Shown one piece after another: positions 35,949-46,128 of a stretch of 64,000 nucleotides of DNA. This DNA comes from Methanolobus halotolerans (GTDB taxonomy: Archaea; Halobacteriota; Methanosarcinia; Methanosarcinales; Methanosarcinaceae): NCBI RefSeq assembly GCF_004745425.1, contig NZ_PGGK01000001.1:265634-329633 (forward strand), read 5' to 3'. Below the pieces are notes generated by a model. It had not been told where the DNA came from, made no database searches, and worked only from the letters and a program-made list of their open reading frames with translations. Position 1 is the first letter of the stretch. The number at the start of each line of letters is the position of its first letter. Both the position numbers and the translations under genes were made by a program.

Positions 35949-36413
35949 ATGAACATATTATCAATTCTCCGTAAAATACAGTTGAAGTTATATAGCTCAT
36001 TAGCTCGTTATCCTATATCCTACAAGTGGCCCACTTTTTGGTGGAGGAAATGTGGTTATGTAATCGGGGATAATTCCGTAATAAGTCCATATTGTCTATT
36101 ATGGGCAACTCATCATTCAGATTCATCTTTACTTACTATCGAAGATGATGTGCATATTGGCCCGAATACAATTTTGATTCTTCGCACTCATCCAAAAGAT
36201 GACATTACTAAATATGGTAAATTGGTTTCAACAATCAGTGGTACCATTCATATACAAAAAGGTTCTTGGATAGGAGCGTCTGCTATAATTATGCCAAATG
36301 TAGTTATTGGTGAAGGGGCAGTTGTTGGAGCTGGAGCAGTTGTTACAAAAGACATTGACCCCTATACAGTAGTTGCTGGGGTCCCTGCAAAAAAAATAAG
36401 TTCAGTTAAATGA
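35949..36413 (+). CDS. Left-handed beta-helix acyltransferase
   Basis: 154 residues. Hexapeptide repeats (IGPNTILILRTHP, IQKGSWIGASAIIMPNVVIG, EGAVVGAGAVVTKDIDPYTV) and the end AGVPAKKISSVK mark the WbbJ/maltose-O-acetyltransferase group, which acetylates sugars from acetyl-CoA. AT-rich, with AAAGGGTAGGTT before the ATG. Begins the AT-rich gene run. Confidence 0.88.
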   Translation: MNILSILRKIQLKLYSSLARYPISYKWPTFWWRKCGYVIGDNSVISPYCLLWATHHSDSSLLTIEDDVHIGPNTILILRTHPKDDITKYGKLVSTISGTIHIQKGSWIGASAIIMPNVVIGEGAVVGAGAVVTKDIDPYTVVAGVPAKKISSVK

Positions 36414-36427
36414 AAGGATAAGATTAT

Positions 36428-37534
36428 ATGTCTGTTTTTTTAACAAATTCATCATGGAACATTACAAATGAAGCCATTAAATCTCTCCGAAGACATAATA
36501 TTGATTCTGTTGCAGGCGACATAAATTCTCCAATTACAAATATGTTTTCCAGAACAAAGTTTGTAAAATATTCTCCTCCTAGTCATGAAGATTTTATTGA
36601 GAATTTCTATGATGTTTGCTTAAAAAACGATGTTGATGTAATATTTCCAATGAGTGACGAGTTAGCTGTCCAATTATCTTTAAATAAATCTCTTTTAAGT
36701 GAAATATGTGAAGTTCCAATTGCAGATTATGAAAACTTTAGTAAAACACATGATAAGTTTGAAACATATAAGATGGCTAAATCCTTAGGCGTTCCTGTAC
36801 CACAAACTTTTATTTTTTCAGATATTCATGAGTTAAGTGATTTTTCGAAAACTGCATCTTATCCGTTGATTATAAAGCCTCGGATGGGGGGAGGAGCTTC
36901 AAGGTACCTACGTATAATTAAATCAAAAGAGGAACTTATAAAAGGCTATTTAGATTATCTATCTATGAATTGCCTACCCTTAGTTCAGGAATATATACCT
37001 GGATCAAGTGAGCAAATGTATATGGTTAATATACTATTTGACAAAAAACATAATTTATCAGCATACTTCATGGCTAAAAAAATAAGAGAATATCCTCCCA
37101 GCGGGGGAATCACTTCTTGTGGTACTAGTATCAGTGAACCTGTTTTGCTTGAGTATGCAAAAAAGATATTTAGTGCTCTTGATTGGTACGGAGTTGCAGA
37201 AATAGAGTTTAAATTAGATTTACGTACCAATGAATTTAATTTAATCGAAATAAATCCTCGGTTTTGGCAATACTTGAAACTTCCAATTTCGTGTGGTGTT
37301 GATTTTCCTTTTTTGCTGCACGAGGTTTCGATTGGGAATGAGATTAATTTAACTTCAAATTATAAACACGACATTAAATATATTAATATACTAAAAGATA
37401 TTCCTTCATGTTCTAGTTACTTATTAAAAAATAATAACAAAAAAGAAGCAATTAAAAAAATAGTAAAGTCATATGATGGTAAAAAAGTTTATTCCCATAA
37501 ACATTTATTACATTCTATTATGTGGAGGTTATGA
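36428..37534 (+). CDS. ATP-grasp family ligase
   Basis: 368 residues with carbamoyl-phosphate-synthase-like ATP-grasp domains. Visible are the ATP-binding lysine region (SYPLIIKPRMGGGASRYLRI), LVQEYIPGSSEQMYMV, and the metal-binding end AEIEFKLDLRTNEFNLIEIN-PRFW. It should ligate a carboxylate with an amine on a glycan or sugar precursor; the substrate is not known. It abuts the DUF354 gene with no gap. Confidence 0.85.
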   Translation: MSVFLTNSSWNITNEAIKSLRRHNIDSVAGDINSPITNMFSRTKFVKYSPPSHEDFIENFYDVCLKNDVDVIFPMSDELAVQLSLNKSLLSEICEVPIADYENFSKTHDKFETYKMAKSLGVPVPQTFIFSDIHELSDFSKTASYPLIIKPRMGGGASRYLRIIKSKEELIKGYLDYLSMNCLPLVQEYIPGSSEQMYMVNILFDKKHNLSAYFMAKKIREYPPSGGITSCGTSISEPVLLEYAKKIFSALDWYGVAEIEFKLDLRTNEFNLIEINPRFWQYLKLPISCGVDFPFLLHEVSIGNEINLTSNYKHDIKYINILKDIPSCSSYLLKNNNKKEAIKKIVKSYDGKKVYSHKHLLHSIMWRL

Positions 37535-38572
37535 ATGCGTATTTTGATTGATTTGAACCATCCTAAAGACATCAATATTTTCCGCAATGTTATTCATAGG
37601 CTAATACTTGATGGTCATTCCATTAAAATAGTTGCCGCTAATAAAGAAAACATGGTTGACATATTAGATTCCTATGGTTTTGAATATGAAACGAAACCTC
37701 ATTACAATGGATTAGTAAATAAAATTGTAGGAATGGTTAAAAACGATTATCGGCTGTACAAAATTGCAATGAAATTCAATGCTGACATTTTTGCAAGTTT
37801 CGGTTCGCCATATGCTGCCCAAGTCAGTAGAATATTAGGGAAAGATCATATTTCATTTTCTGATACTGATTCAGATAAAGCTACTATAAACCAATTTGTT
37901 TTGACAACTTTATTATTTTCAAAGGTGGACTATGTTCCAGAATGTCATAGGATTGATAGGGGCAAAAAACAAAAAAAATTCAATGGTTATTATGAGCTAT
38001 CATATCTCCATCCTCTTTACTTTAAACCCAATCCTGATGTATTGTTTAAACTAGGTTTGTCGCCAGAAGATAGGTATATAGTAGTTCGCTTTTCTGCATT
38101 GAATGCTCATCACGATATTGGGGCTGAGGGTTTTAATTTCAGAAACGAAGAAGAAATCTTAACTTATATCAAAAATCTTAGTGCCTATGCGAAGGTATTT
38201 TTAACTACAGAAATAAAACTTAGCCCTACCCTTGAAAAATATAAGCCGAATGTCTCAGCGACTGATTTTCATAGTTTCTTATTTTATTCTTCATTATATG
38301 TTGGTGAAGGAGCTTCAATGGCTGCAGAAGCTGCAATTTTAGGTGTTCCTTCTATTTATATTTCAAATACAACAAGAGGTTATCTTGAAGAACTTGAGAA
38401 TAAATACAAGTTATGCTACACAATAGTGAATAAAGAAGAAGCTTTGAATAAAGCTATTAGTCTTTTCGAACCAAATGTGAAGTCTTTATGGGCTGAAAAA
38501 AGAATGAAAATGCTAGACAATAAAATTGATGTTGTGGAGTTCATAGTTGATGCAATCGAAAAGGAAACTTGA
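37535..38572 (+). CDS. DUF354 family protein, GT-B like
   Basis: 345 residues. The start MRILIDLNHPKDINIFRNVI and the HISFSDTDSDKA region mark DUF354, a group related in fold to UDP-GlcNAc 2-epimerase and lipid A disaccharide synthase. The C-terminal half has YVGEGASMAAEAAILGVPSI, a nucleotide-sugar site pattern. GGAGG lies just before the previous stop, and ATG follows it at once. Likely an epimerase or glycosyltransferase for surface sugars. Confidence 0.82.
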   Translation: MRILIDLNHPKDINIFRNVIHRLILDGHSIKIVAANKENMVDILDSYGFEYETKPHYNGLVNKIVGMVKNDYRLYKIAMKFNADIFASFGSPYAAQVSRILGKDHISFSDTDSDKATINQFVLTTLLFSKVDYVPECHRIDRGKKQKKFNGYYELSYLHPLYFKPNPDVLFKLGLSPEDRYIVVRFSALNAHHDIGAEGFNFRNEEEILTYIKNLSAYAKVFLTTEIKLSPTLEKYKPNVSATDFHSFLFYSSLYVGEGASMAAEAAILGVPSIYISNTTRGYLEELENKYKLCYTIVNKEEALNKAISLFEPNVKSLWAEKRMKMLDNKIDVVEFIVDAIEKET

Positions 38573-38650
38573 CGTCAATTATAATTCTTTTAAATATTTT
38601 ACTTATAAAAAATATTTTTTAAAAAATACTGTATTATATTAGGTATTTTC

Positions 38651-40072
38651 ATGAGCACAGCTAAAAAAATAGCAACAAATACAACTTTTATATTAGTAGG
38701 AAATGTTCTTGTAAAAATATTAGCTCTGTTAGTTTCTGTTTATCTTGCTAGATATTTTGGAGTGGAGTACTTTGGAGAATATAATTTCGTAATTACCTAC
38801 CTGACTTTTTTTATTTTTGTAGCGAATTTCGGACTTGATCCTATATTAATAAGGAACCTTTCAAGACCTGGTTCAAATACGGACCATCTGACATCAAATA
38901 TATTGATGATCAGAGTATTGACATCTCTCTTGTCGATAGTTCTTGCAATTTTATTAGTCCGGCTTCTTGACTATCCGAACGAAACTATATTATATGTTTC
39001 TGTACTGTCTGCCATCTTATTGTTTCAAGGGATAAGCTATCTTTTTGAATCAGTGTTTCATGCAAATTTGAAAATGTATTATTCTGCAATTGGCCTGATT
39101 GTATCAAAGATGTTCTATTCTGCTGCAGCATTTGGTTTAATATGTTTAAACAGAACTTTGTTGGATTTTTTATATTTATATATTGTTGCAGAGATGATCA
39201 GGACATTGATTGCAGTTTACTATTCCCAAAACTTTGTTAGTATAAAGTTAGATATTGACTGGAAATTATGGAAATCGCTTTTTAAAGAGTGTTTACCGTT
39301 TATTGCAAGCTATGCACTATTTATTATCTATTACCGTATTGACATTCTAATGTTATCAAAAATGGATGGAATCTTTGCAGTTGGCCTATATTCATCAGCT
39401 TACAGATTAGTTGACCCGATTTTATTCATACCTGCTGCCCTGGCTTCGACTCTGATGCCTCTCATGTCAAAAGAATATTTGCATAATCTCACAAAATTCA
39501 GGATACTATATTCTGCAGGGTCAAAGTATATTCTTATATTGATGCTACCCTTGACTATTGCTTTGTTCCTTCTTTCAGAAAATGTGATCCATTTACTTTA
39601 TACTGAAGATTATTATCCCGGTATTATCACATTGCAGATACTGTCGTTGACCCTTGTGTTCAACTCGATGAACTCCATACAAAACTCGTTATTAATAGCC
39701 TCTGATCGACAAAAGATCAATACCTTGTCTATAGGGATTGGTTGTGTGCTTAATGTGGTCCTAAATTTCATTTTTATCCCAATCTATGGTTATAATGGAG
39801 CAGCAATTGCAACTTTGATATCGGTGATCGTTTTGTTCCTGATACAGTTATTATTCATTAAGCAAACACTTTCTATTTTATCTTTAAATAGGAGCAGTTC
39901 CGGAATAATAATATCATCTTTTTTGATGGGTTCAATTATTTATTTAAATCCGAAATCGAATTTATTAATACTCATTCTTTCATGTGTCCTTACGTACGTT
40001 ACATTGTTGTGGCTTACAAAGAGCTTGTCTAAACAAGAAATAACAATGATAAAGTCGATTTTAAAGAAATGA
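38651..40072 (+). CDS. Oligosaccharide flippase (Wzx/MATE type)
   Basis: 473 residues with 12-14 membrane helices. Begins STAKKIATNTTFILVGNVLV and has VYLARYFGVEYFGEYNFVIT, both common in polysaccharide flippases of the MOP superfamily. It should move lipid-linked oligosaccharides across the membrane. An 80-bp very AT-rich gap precedes it. A second, different flippase is at 46129-47619. Confidence 0.9.
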   Translation: MSTAKKIATNTTFILVGNVLVKILALLVSVYLARYFGVEYFGEYNFVITYLTFFIFVANFGLDPILIRNLSRPGSNTDHLTSNILMIRVLTSLLSIVLAILLVRLLDYPNETILYVSVLSAILLFQGISYLFESVFHANLKMYYSAIGLIVSKMFYSAAAFGLICLNRTLLDFLYLYIVAEMIRTLIAVYYSQNFVSIKLDIDWKLWKSLFKECLPFIASYALFIIYYRIDILMLSKMDGIFAVGLYSSAYRLVDPILFIPAALASTLMPLMSKEYLHNLTKFRILYSAGSKYILILMLPLTIALFLLSENVIHLLYTEDYYPGIITLQILSLTLVFNSMNSIQNSLLIASDRQKINTLSIGIGCVLNVVLNFIFIPIYGYNGAAIATLISVIVLFLIQLLFIKQTLSILSLNRSSSGIIISSFLMGSIIYLNPKSNLLILILSCVLTYVTLLWLTKSLSKQEITMIKSILKK

Positions 40073-40140
40073 TGACATATCAACGCTTGATGATTACGAT
40101 ATATTATGCTATTTCCAACATATTTTATAGGTTTCACTTA

Positions 40141-40157
40141 AAATAAATATATAAATA
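40141..40157 (+). promoter_or_regulatory. TATA box for a second polysaccharide transcript
   Basis: AAATAAATATATAAATAC, about 30 bp before the WbqC gene, in the 109-bp gap after the flippase. It suggests that genes from 40182 on form a separate operon with a short leader. Confidence 0.5.
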
Positions 40158-40181
40158 CTAGGAGAACTATTGAAATGATGT

Positions 40182-40850
40182 ATGATTGTTGGAGTGCACC
40201 AGCCTAATTATCTTCCATATTTAGGTTTCTTTGATAAGATGCGAGAATCAGATATCTTCATTATTTATGATGATGCACAATTCAATAAGGGTGATTTCCA
40301 GCACAGAAACAGGATTCGAATACATCACGGATCAAAGTGGCTTACAGTTCCGGTGGAAAAAAAACATGTGCCTATAAATGAAATACGTATTTTGAATAAC
40401 GCAATGGTCAAAAATGAAAATTGGAACAACCACCATTTATCGCAGATAGTTGATAATTACAAAAAGTCTGCTTGTTTTGCTGATTATTTTGATGGCTTAT
40501 CCGGAATTTATCAGGGAGAACATAAATATTTGGCAGAACTTAATATGGAGCTTATTGCGTTTCTGAATAGATCTTTTGATATATATACCAAAATAAGCTA
40601 CTCAAGTGAAGCGCCTTCCAGTTTTTTTTCTACTCAAAGGCTTATTGAACTCGTTCAATCAGTGAACGGTGACACATATCTTTCTGGGTCTGCAGGAAGG
40701 AATTATCTTGACATTGATATGTTTGAAGCCTGCGGAATAGAAGTTATATTCCAGGATTTCAAGCATCCTGTCTATGAACAACAATATGAAGGCTTTGTGG
40801 CTAACATGTCTGCGATAGATGCATTGTTCAATGGTTACAGGTTTGATTGA
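40182..40850 (+). CDS. WbqC-like protein
   Basis: 222 residues. Starts VGVHQPNYLPYLGFFDKM, the hallmark of the WbqC family (H-Q-P-x-Y-L-P), and continues with DDAQFNKGDFQHRNRIR. WbqC proteins are found in O-antigen and surface glycan loci and may be amidotransferases or acyltransferases; chemistry is not settled. It precedes the formyltransferase by 1 bp. Confidence 0.85.
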   Translation: MIVGVHQPNYLPYLGFFDKMRESDIFIIYDDAQFNKGDFQHRNRIRIHHGSKWLTVPVEKKHVPINEIRILNNAMVKNENWNNHHLSQIVDNYKKSACFADYFDGLSGIYQGEHKYLAELNMELIAFLNRSFDIYTKISYSSEAPSSFFSTQRLIELVQSVNGDTYLSGSAGRNYLDIDMFEACGIEVIFQDFKHPVYEQQYEGFVANMSAIDALFNGYRFD

Positions 40851-40851
40851 A

Positions 40852-41763
40852 ATGAGTGTTTTTCCTTTGAGTGTGGTGTTCTTTGGCAATAATCTTGAAG
40901 TGCTTGAATGTTTGGATTCTGTCTCGAATATCGTTGCAGTATTCACAAGACCTGATGATGGGTCAAATGAAAATGTAAATTCGATTAAGAAATTTTCTGC
41001 TTTTTCAGGCATACCTGTATTTCAACCTAGCAAAAAAGAGCTTTATGATCATGCAGATTTCCTGCAGAAAGCTGACCCAGATATAATCATAGTATGTGGT
41101 TACAAGTTCATTATCCCGAAAGAGATATTTTCAATACCCAGAAATGGTACGATAAATATACATCCTTCTATGTTACCTCGCTACAGGGGTCAACATGTAA
41201 TCAACTGGGCTATTGTAAACGGGGAATTGGAGACAGGTGTTACTCTGCATTTCATGGAAGAAACCTTGGATACGGGTGATATCATTGTTCAGAAATCTGT
41301 ACCAATTTGTTTCGAAGACACTGCTAAAGAATTGCATGACCGGATATATAAAGAAGCTTGTTGCCTGCTTAAAGAACTTCTCAAGTATTATAATAAGCAA
41401 GATAAATTGCAGGGGAAAAAGCAGGATTCCTCGGTTGCGACTTTTTTCAAGCCACGGAAGCCGGAAGATGGACATATAGACTGGAGTAAAAGTAGTGTTG
41501 AAATCTATAATCTTATCAGGGCACTTTCGAAGCCATGGCCAGGAGCTTTCAGTTACTTCAAGAATCATAAAGTGGTCATCTGGAAAGCTCATATTGAACC
41601 TGATCTAAGCGAAATATCTCATGGAAAACTTATTAATGTTGATGATGACTATATATCAGTCAGTACTATAGATGGTCAAATTATAATTACAGAATATGAG
41701 ATAATCAGTGCTGATAAAACTATAAAATCCATACTTCTTAAAAATGGAGATTTTTTCACATAA
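40852..41763 (+). CDS. Sugar N-formyltransferase-like protein
   Basis: 303 residues from the ATG at 40852; the frame opens 33 bp earlier inside the WbqC gene. The formyl-transferase core has the catalytic triad Asn-His-Asp in INIHPSMLPRYRGQH and EETLDTGDIIVQ, as in methionyl-tRNA formyltransferase and ArnA/WlaRD sugar formyltransferases. The C-terminal OB-like domain is present (KPEDGHIDWSKSSVEIYNLI). With WbqC and PIG-L genes on each side I favour N-formylation of an amino sugar. A role on initiator tRNA is unlikely in archaea. Confidence 0.83.
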   Translation: MSVFPLSVVFFGNNLEVLECLDSVSNIVAVFTRPDDGSNENVNSIKKFSAFSGIPVFQPSKKELYDHADFLQKADPDIIIVCGYKFIIPKEIFSIPRNGTINIHPSMLPRYRGQHVINWAIVNGELETGVTLHFMEETLDTGDIIVQKSVPICFEDTAKELHDRIYKEACCLLKELLKYYNKQDKLQGKKQDSSVATFFKPRKPEDGHIDWSKSSVEIYNLIRALSKPWPGAFSYFKNHKVVIWKAHIEPDLSEISHGKLINVDDDYISVSTIDGQIIITEYEIISADKTIKSILLKNGDFFT

Positions 41764-41777
41764 CGGAGATTTTAACT

Positions 41778-42431
41778 ATGCCAAAAATACTTGCAATGGG
41801 AGCACATCCGGATGATATGGAACTGGAGGCCGGGGGAACTTTGGCAAAGTTCATCAGGAAAGGCTATGATGTGTATCTTCTCATTCTCACATCCGGTGGT
41901 TACACCGATATGAAAGGAAATACTTACTTTGATGAGCAGTTGAAGAATGAGGCACTGAATGCTTCCAAAATTCTTGGTGTAAAAGAGGTAATATTCTTTG
42001 ACTATAATACCACTGAGCTTCCATCTGGTGGAAAGATAGTTTCGGAAGTGGACTCAATAGTTGACAGTATCAAACCTGATGTGTTCATCTCTCACCATCC
42101 TTTTGATTCTCATCAAGACCACAAAGCAGCTGCCGATATAATGTTTGCTGTTTCAAGACAGGGCCGAGTTAAGAATGTTCTCAGTGGTTCGACCCTTCCA
42201 TACAGGCCTAACGTATTTGCATTCAGGCCTCAATTCTTTGTCGATATCACAGACACGATTGACATCAAAATGGATGCTATAAGGGCATATGAAACTCAGT
42301 ACAGTAAGTTTGGATCTGAAGAGCTTATTGAAAGAGTGAGAGCTATGTCAAAAACACATGGCTGGGCTGTAGGATATGAGTATGCCGAGTGTTTCGAAGT
42401 TATAAGAATGGATGATAGTTTATGGATATGA
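41778..42431 (+). CDS. PIG-L/LmbE family deacetylase
   Basis: 217 residues. Zinc-binding motif AHPDDMELEAGG (residues about 8-19) and the third ligand in HHPFDSHQDHKAAAD. These enzymes remove acetyl groups from N-acetylglucosamine-type sugars, which would supply the free amine for the formyltransferase just upstream. The following GT2 gene overlaps its end by 10 bp. Confidence 0.92.
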   Translation: MPKILAMGAHPDDMELEAGGTLAKFIRKGYDVYLLILTSGGYTDMKGNTYFDEQLKNEALNASKILGVKEVIFFDYNTTELPSGGKIVSEVDSIVDSIKPDVFISHHPFDSHQDHKAAADIMFAVSRQGRVKNVLSGSTLPYRPNVFAFRPQFFVDITDTIDIKMDAIRAYETQYSKFGSEELIERVRAMSKTHGWAVGYEYAECFEVIRMDDSLWI

Positions 42432-43327
42432 ACGGTTACATATTGGTAACTCCATGTAAGAACGAAGAAGAAAGTCTTCCAAAACTTGCAGAATCTATAG
42501 TTGGGCAAGAAATCACTCCTCTTTTGTGGGTTATTGTAAATGATGGAAGCACAGATAGGACTCCTGAAATTCTTCGTGATTTAGGTTCAAGATATCCGTG
42601 GATCCAAACAATAACTTTAAGCGAAAAGCCTCGTGATCTTGGTGTACATGTGTCTCATGTATATAGGACCGGCTTTGATGCTGCTATCAAACACTGTGAG
42701 GGTAATAGTATTGATTACCATTATGTTGCAAGTGTTGATGCAGATATAATCCTTGATATTGATTATTTTTCATGCCTAATTAAGGAATTTGAGGTAGATC
42801 CAAAACTTGGAATATGTAGTGGGCAAATAGGAAATATAATTAATGGAAACATAATTTGGACCAACGACAAAAAGAATCTACCATCCGGTGGAGCCAGGAT
42901 CTGGAATAGAAAATGTTTTGAAGATACTGGTGGTTACCTTCTGACATGCAGTCCGGACAGTGTTTCCAATGTCAAAGCTAAACTAAAGGGATGGAAGACA
43001 AGAAATTTTGCTACTACAAAAGCTGTTTCAACTCGTCCTTATTCAAGTGCGCAAGGTCAATGGAAAGGTTACAGGAGATTAGGTTCTAATAACTACTTTA
43101 TAGGTTATTCGGCTATTCATGTTTGCCTTAAAGGAATTAAACTACTCTATAGCAAAAATGGATATTTCAAGCATGGTGTAGGAATAGCATATGTTGCAGG
43201 TTATTTCCACGATTTGATTTTAAAAAAGCCACGTATCGATGATCAAGAAGTGCTTGACTATTACAGAAAGAACAGGCTTAAGGAGATATTATGTTCAGTG
43301 TTCAATCGTCCAAAAAGTTCAAAATAA
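42422..43327 (+). CDS. GT2 family glycosyltransferase
   Basis: 301 residues of GT-A fold. N-terminal ILVTPCKNEEESLPKLAES and VIVNDGSTDRTPEI, with the metal-binding DxD-type motif VASVDADIIL near residue 107. No transmembrane domain is evident. It adds a sugar from a nucleotide donor to a lipid-linked acceptor. The start overlaps the PIG-L gene; ATG at 42428 is an alternative start. The next gene overlaps its end by 37 bp. Confidence 0.9.
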   Translation: MDMNGYILVTPCKNEEESLPKLAESIVGQEITPLLWVIVNDGSTDRTPEILRDLGSRYPWIQTITLSEKPRDLGVHVSHVYRTGFDAAIKHCEGNSIDYHYVASVDADIILDIDYFSCLIKEFEVDPKLGICSGQIGNIINGNIIWTNDKKNLPSGGARIWNRKCFEDTGGYLLTCSPDSVSNVKAKLKGWKTRNFATTKAVSTRPYSSAQGQWKGYRRLGSNNYFIGYSAIHVCLKGIKLLYSKNGYFKHGVGIAYVAGYFHDLILKKPRIDDQEVLDYYRKNRLKEILCSVFNRPKSSK

Positions 43328-44862
43328 CGTCCTTAGGACTTCTTGTTTTATTGAATATAATATTACGCATACCTTCAATTCCACATGCAAAAGGGAGGGA
43401 TTCCTTTTTCATTCACTCCCTAGCTAGTTCTATTAGCGTTTTTGGTGAAGCAAGATGGTGGGATCATTGGCTCTCTGTATTTGGATATTATCCATATTCA
43501 TATGCAAGTGGTCTGCCATTCACTCTTTCTGGTATGTCACAACTCTTTGGTATCGACATAGAAAAGGCAATTTTAATATATTCAATAGCCTTTGGTGTAC
43601 TAACTGTATTCTTGGCTTTTACATTAGCGGGGCTTATCTCTAATAATTTTATATTCAAATATGCTATGGCTTTCTTCTTCTCAGTTTCTCCTGGAATCAT
43701 GCTTTTTACAACATGGGAAGCAAGCTCTAGAGGTCCTTTTATGATTTTTTTACCTCTTTTGTTTTTTGTATTATTAAAAGAAATCTCATTCCCTAAAAAA
43801 ATAATATTGGGTTCATTATCCCTACTTCTACTGTTTTCATTTCATCATTACGCTATTTTTGCATTTGTTCTTACCTTAGTATACATTTTTCTTAGAGTCA
43901 TTTTTAAGTTCAATTCTTCTTATAATTTTTCCTCATCGCTAAATAAGCACTCAAGAAAAGCCAATTATCTGTATTTATTTCTGATATTTAGTTCATTTAT
44001 GTATCCATTTCTTACTCACTCCATGATTACGGCAGGTTCACGCTATAACTGGCTTATAGACTTATTAGTAATTAATATAAGGTTTATTGGACCTGCAATA
44101 CTCCTTGCAATAGGTGGTATAGTTTCCTTATCGTTATCAGAAAGGAAAAATTTTGCGCAGTGGTATTTTTTGATAAGTTTCATATTTATCCTTCCTTTTA
44201 TTTATGATTTAACCTATGGTGTATACCTTCTCCTTCTCTATTCTATTGTTTTTCTTAGCGTCGGTTTCAAGAATTCTTTGTGCAATAGTAAAGGAAATAA
44301 CAAACATGCTATCAAAGTTATTTCCATATTTATTGTTAGTATAATCCTTGTTTCAACACTTTTCACAGCATATTATAGTTATAGCAGAACAGGTGATTAT
44401 CAGTATCTATGGTATATGGATGAAAGGACCTATGAATTTGCACACTGGGTCAATGATCAGATTGACAGGGATAGTCGCGTTTTCATGGTTGCTGAAAATA
44501 ATTATTATGTCCGTACTATTGCACTTCAGGAAGAGGGATTGCCTATACTTGTAGCCGGGGTTCAAGGCTTTACATATGGTTTTATTAATAATTCATATCT
44601 TGATAGTTTGGAAAGGGTTCCTGTTACGAGTAGCTATTTCTATTCCGAGGGAGTCTATCGTGTTGAAGAAAGGGACATTTACAGAAGTATGACTTGGTAT
44701 GTAGACAATAAGAATATCAAAATCATAAAGAATGTATACTCACTTGATTATTTAATACAATCTAGAACATATTATAAGAGGGTACAGGGATTGGATAGTA
44801 ACAGTGCCGAAATTATTTATACCAACGGTATACATGAGATTTACGAGCTTCGATATCTTTAA
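43291..44862 (+). CDS. Polytopic membrane glycosyltransferase-like protein
   Basis: 523 residues, about 12 membrane helices, then a soluble C-terminal part of about 130 residues. The first loop, GRDSFFIHSLASSISVFGEA then RWWDHW, has acidic residues where GT-C enzymes (PMT/OST/ArnT group) place their catalytic aspartate. I take it as a GT-C transferase or O-unit polymerase that works outside the membrane with a lipid-linked donor. The exact family is not recognised. Confidence 0.65.
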   Translation: MFSVQSSKKFKITSLGLLVLLNIILRIPSIPHAKGRDSFFIHSLASSISVFGEARWWDHWLSVFGYYPYSYASGLPFTLSGMSQLFGIDIEKAILIYSIAFGVLTVFLAFTLAGLISNNFIFKYAMAFFFSVSPGIMLFTTWEASSRGPFMIFLPLLFFVLLKEISFPKKIILGSLSLLLLFSFHHYAIFAFVLTLVYIFLRVIFKFNSSYNFSSSLNKHSRKANYLYLFLIFSSFMYPFLTHSMITAGSRYNWLIDLLVINIRFIGPAILLAIGGIVSLSLSERKNFAQWYFLISFIFILPFIYDLTYGVYLLLLYSIVFLSVGFKNSLCNSKGNNKHAIKVISIFIVSIILVSTLFTAYYSYSRTGDYQYLWYMDERTYEFAHWVNDQIDRDSRVFMVAENNYYVRTIALQEEGLPILVAGVQGFTYGFINNSYLDSLERVPVTSSYFYSEGVYRVEERDIYRSMTWYVDNKNIKIIKNVYSLDYLIQSRTYYKRVQGLDSNSAEIIYTNGIHEIYELRYL

Positions 44863-44884
44863 TATTATTTAGATTGGTTTGAGC

Positions 44885-46078
44885 ATGAATGTTTGTATAT
44901 TTACAGGTGTCATTTCGCTTGACAAGAATAATAGTGATGTGCGAAAAAAATATTTACTTGAAAGAATCAGATACTTTGGCAACAAGAATGTAAATCTCAA
45001 AATTCTAAGTCCTATGTCCTCAAATGTGGACTATATAGGTGCCAACAATCTTTGTTACAATCATTACTTTTTTATAAATAGAAAAGGTTTCAAATTGCTT
45101 TCTTTGATTTTCTCAGTACCTAAACTAGTCACATTAGATTGTGATATTCTACATTGTTTAAATTATCAATCTTTTTTTATTGCAAATTTTGTCAATTTTT
45201 TCAGGAAAAGTAGATACCTTATTTTATTTGAATCAATGGGTCTTGCTTATGCAGAATCTATAGTAGGTTCTAAAGGCTCTATCAAAGTAAAAATTTTGAG
45301 CCCAATAATTACTTTCCTAGAAAGAGAGGCATTTAAAAAAAGTGATAGTGTAGTTGTGTACACAGAAATATTGAAAGAGTTTGCTGCAGATCATTTCAAT
45401 ATTAAGATGGATAAAATTTCTGTTGTTCCACATGGGGTCAGTCTTGATACAAAAGATTTTACTGGCTTTAAAATTGTTGATTTGCTGGTTGATCTGCCAC
45501 ATAAAAAGCCTATTGTAATGTATGTAGGCTTATTATCAAAATTACACGGTACTCCTTATCTGATGAAAATTGCTTTAGAGTTAAGCATTAAAAGGCCGAA
45601 TATCTTTATTATGGTACTTGGTACAGGTCCCTTAAAAAACCAATTTGAAAGATTTATCAAAGAATACAAGCTCACAAATATTATTTTGACTGGATACATA
45701 CCTTCAGAGAAAGTTCCCATGTACTTGCATATGGCTGACGTTCTGCTTATTCCTCATTCAAAGTGTCTACAAACAGAACTTGACCCTCCAACAAAGCTTT
45801 TTGAATACCTAAAGGCCGGTAAACCAATTGTTTCTTTTGATTTTAAGGCAATATCAGAAATTGTAGGAGATATTGCAGTTTTAGTTGAACCGGACAATCC
45901 TTCAAAATTTGTGGATGGTGTTATTGAAGTATTGGATAATAATAAATACTATTTAGAACTTGCACAAAAGGCAAAATTAATTGTAGATCAATATTCATGG
46001 AAAGTTGCTGCAGAAAAACAGTTTAATGCATACACTAACTTAGCTAAAAAACATAACTTTAGTGACAAAACTAAATAA
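44885..46078 (+). CDS. GT4 family glycosyltransferase
   Basis: 397 residues from the ATG at 44885 (a TTG two codons upstream is possible). GT-B fold: VVPHGVSLDTKDFTG, PIVMYVGLLSKLHGTPYLMK and the donor site LIPHSKCLQTELDPPTKLFE with EYLKAGKPIVSFD. AT-rich. Last gene of the plus-strand run; convergent with the second flippase. Confidence 0.9.
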   Translation: MNVCIFTGVISLDKNNSDVRKKYLLERIRYFGNKNVNLKILSPMSSNVDYIGANNLCYNHYFFINRKGFKLLSLIFSVPKLVTLDCDILHCLNYQSFFIANFVNFFRKSRYLILFESMGLAYAESIVGSKGSIKVKILSPIITFLEREAFKKSDSVVVYTEILKEFAADHFNIKMDKISVVPHGVSLDTKDFTGFKIVDLLVDLPHKKPIVMYVGLLSKLHGTPYLMKIALELSIKRPNIFIMVLGTGPLKNQFERFIKEYKLTNIILTGYIPSEKVPMYLHMADVLLIPHSKCLQTELDPPTKLFEYLKAGKPIVSFDFKAISEIVGDIAVLVEPDNPSKFVDGVIEVLDNNKYYLELAQKAKLIVDQYSWKVAAEKQFNAYTNLAKKHNFSDKTK

Positions 46079-46128
46079 CAATGAATTAATGACATTGGTA
46101 ATTATATTTAGTTATATACAATGATAAC

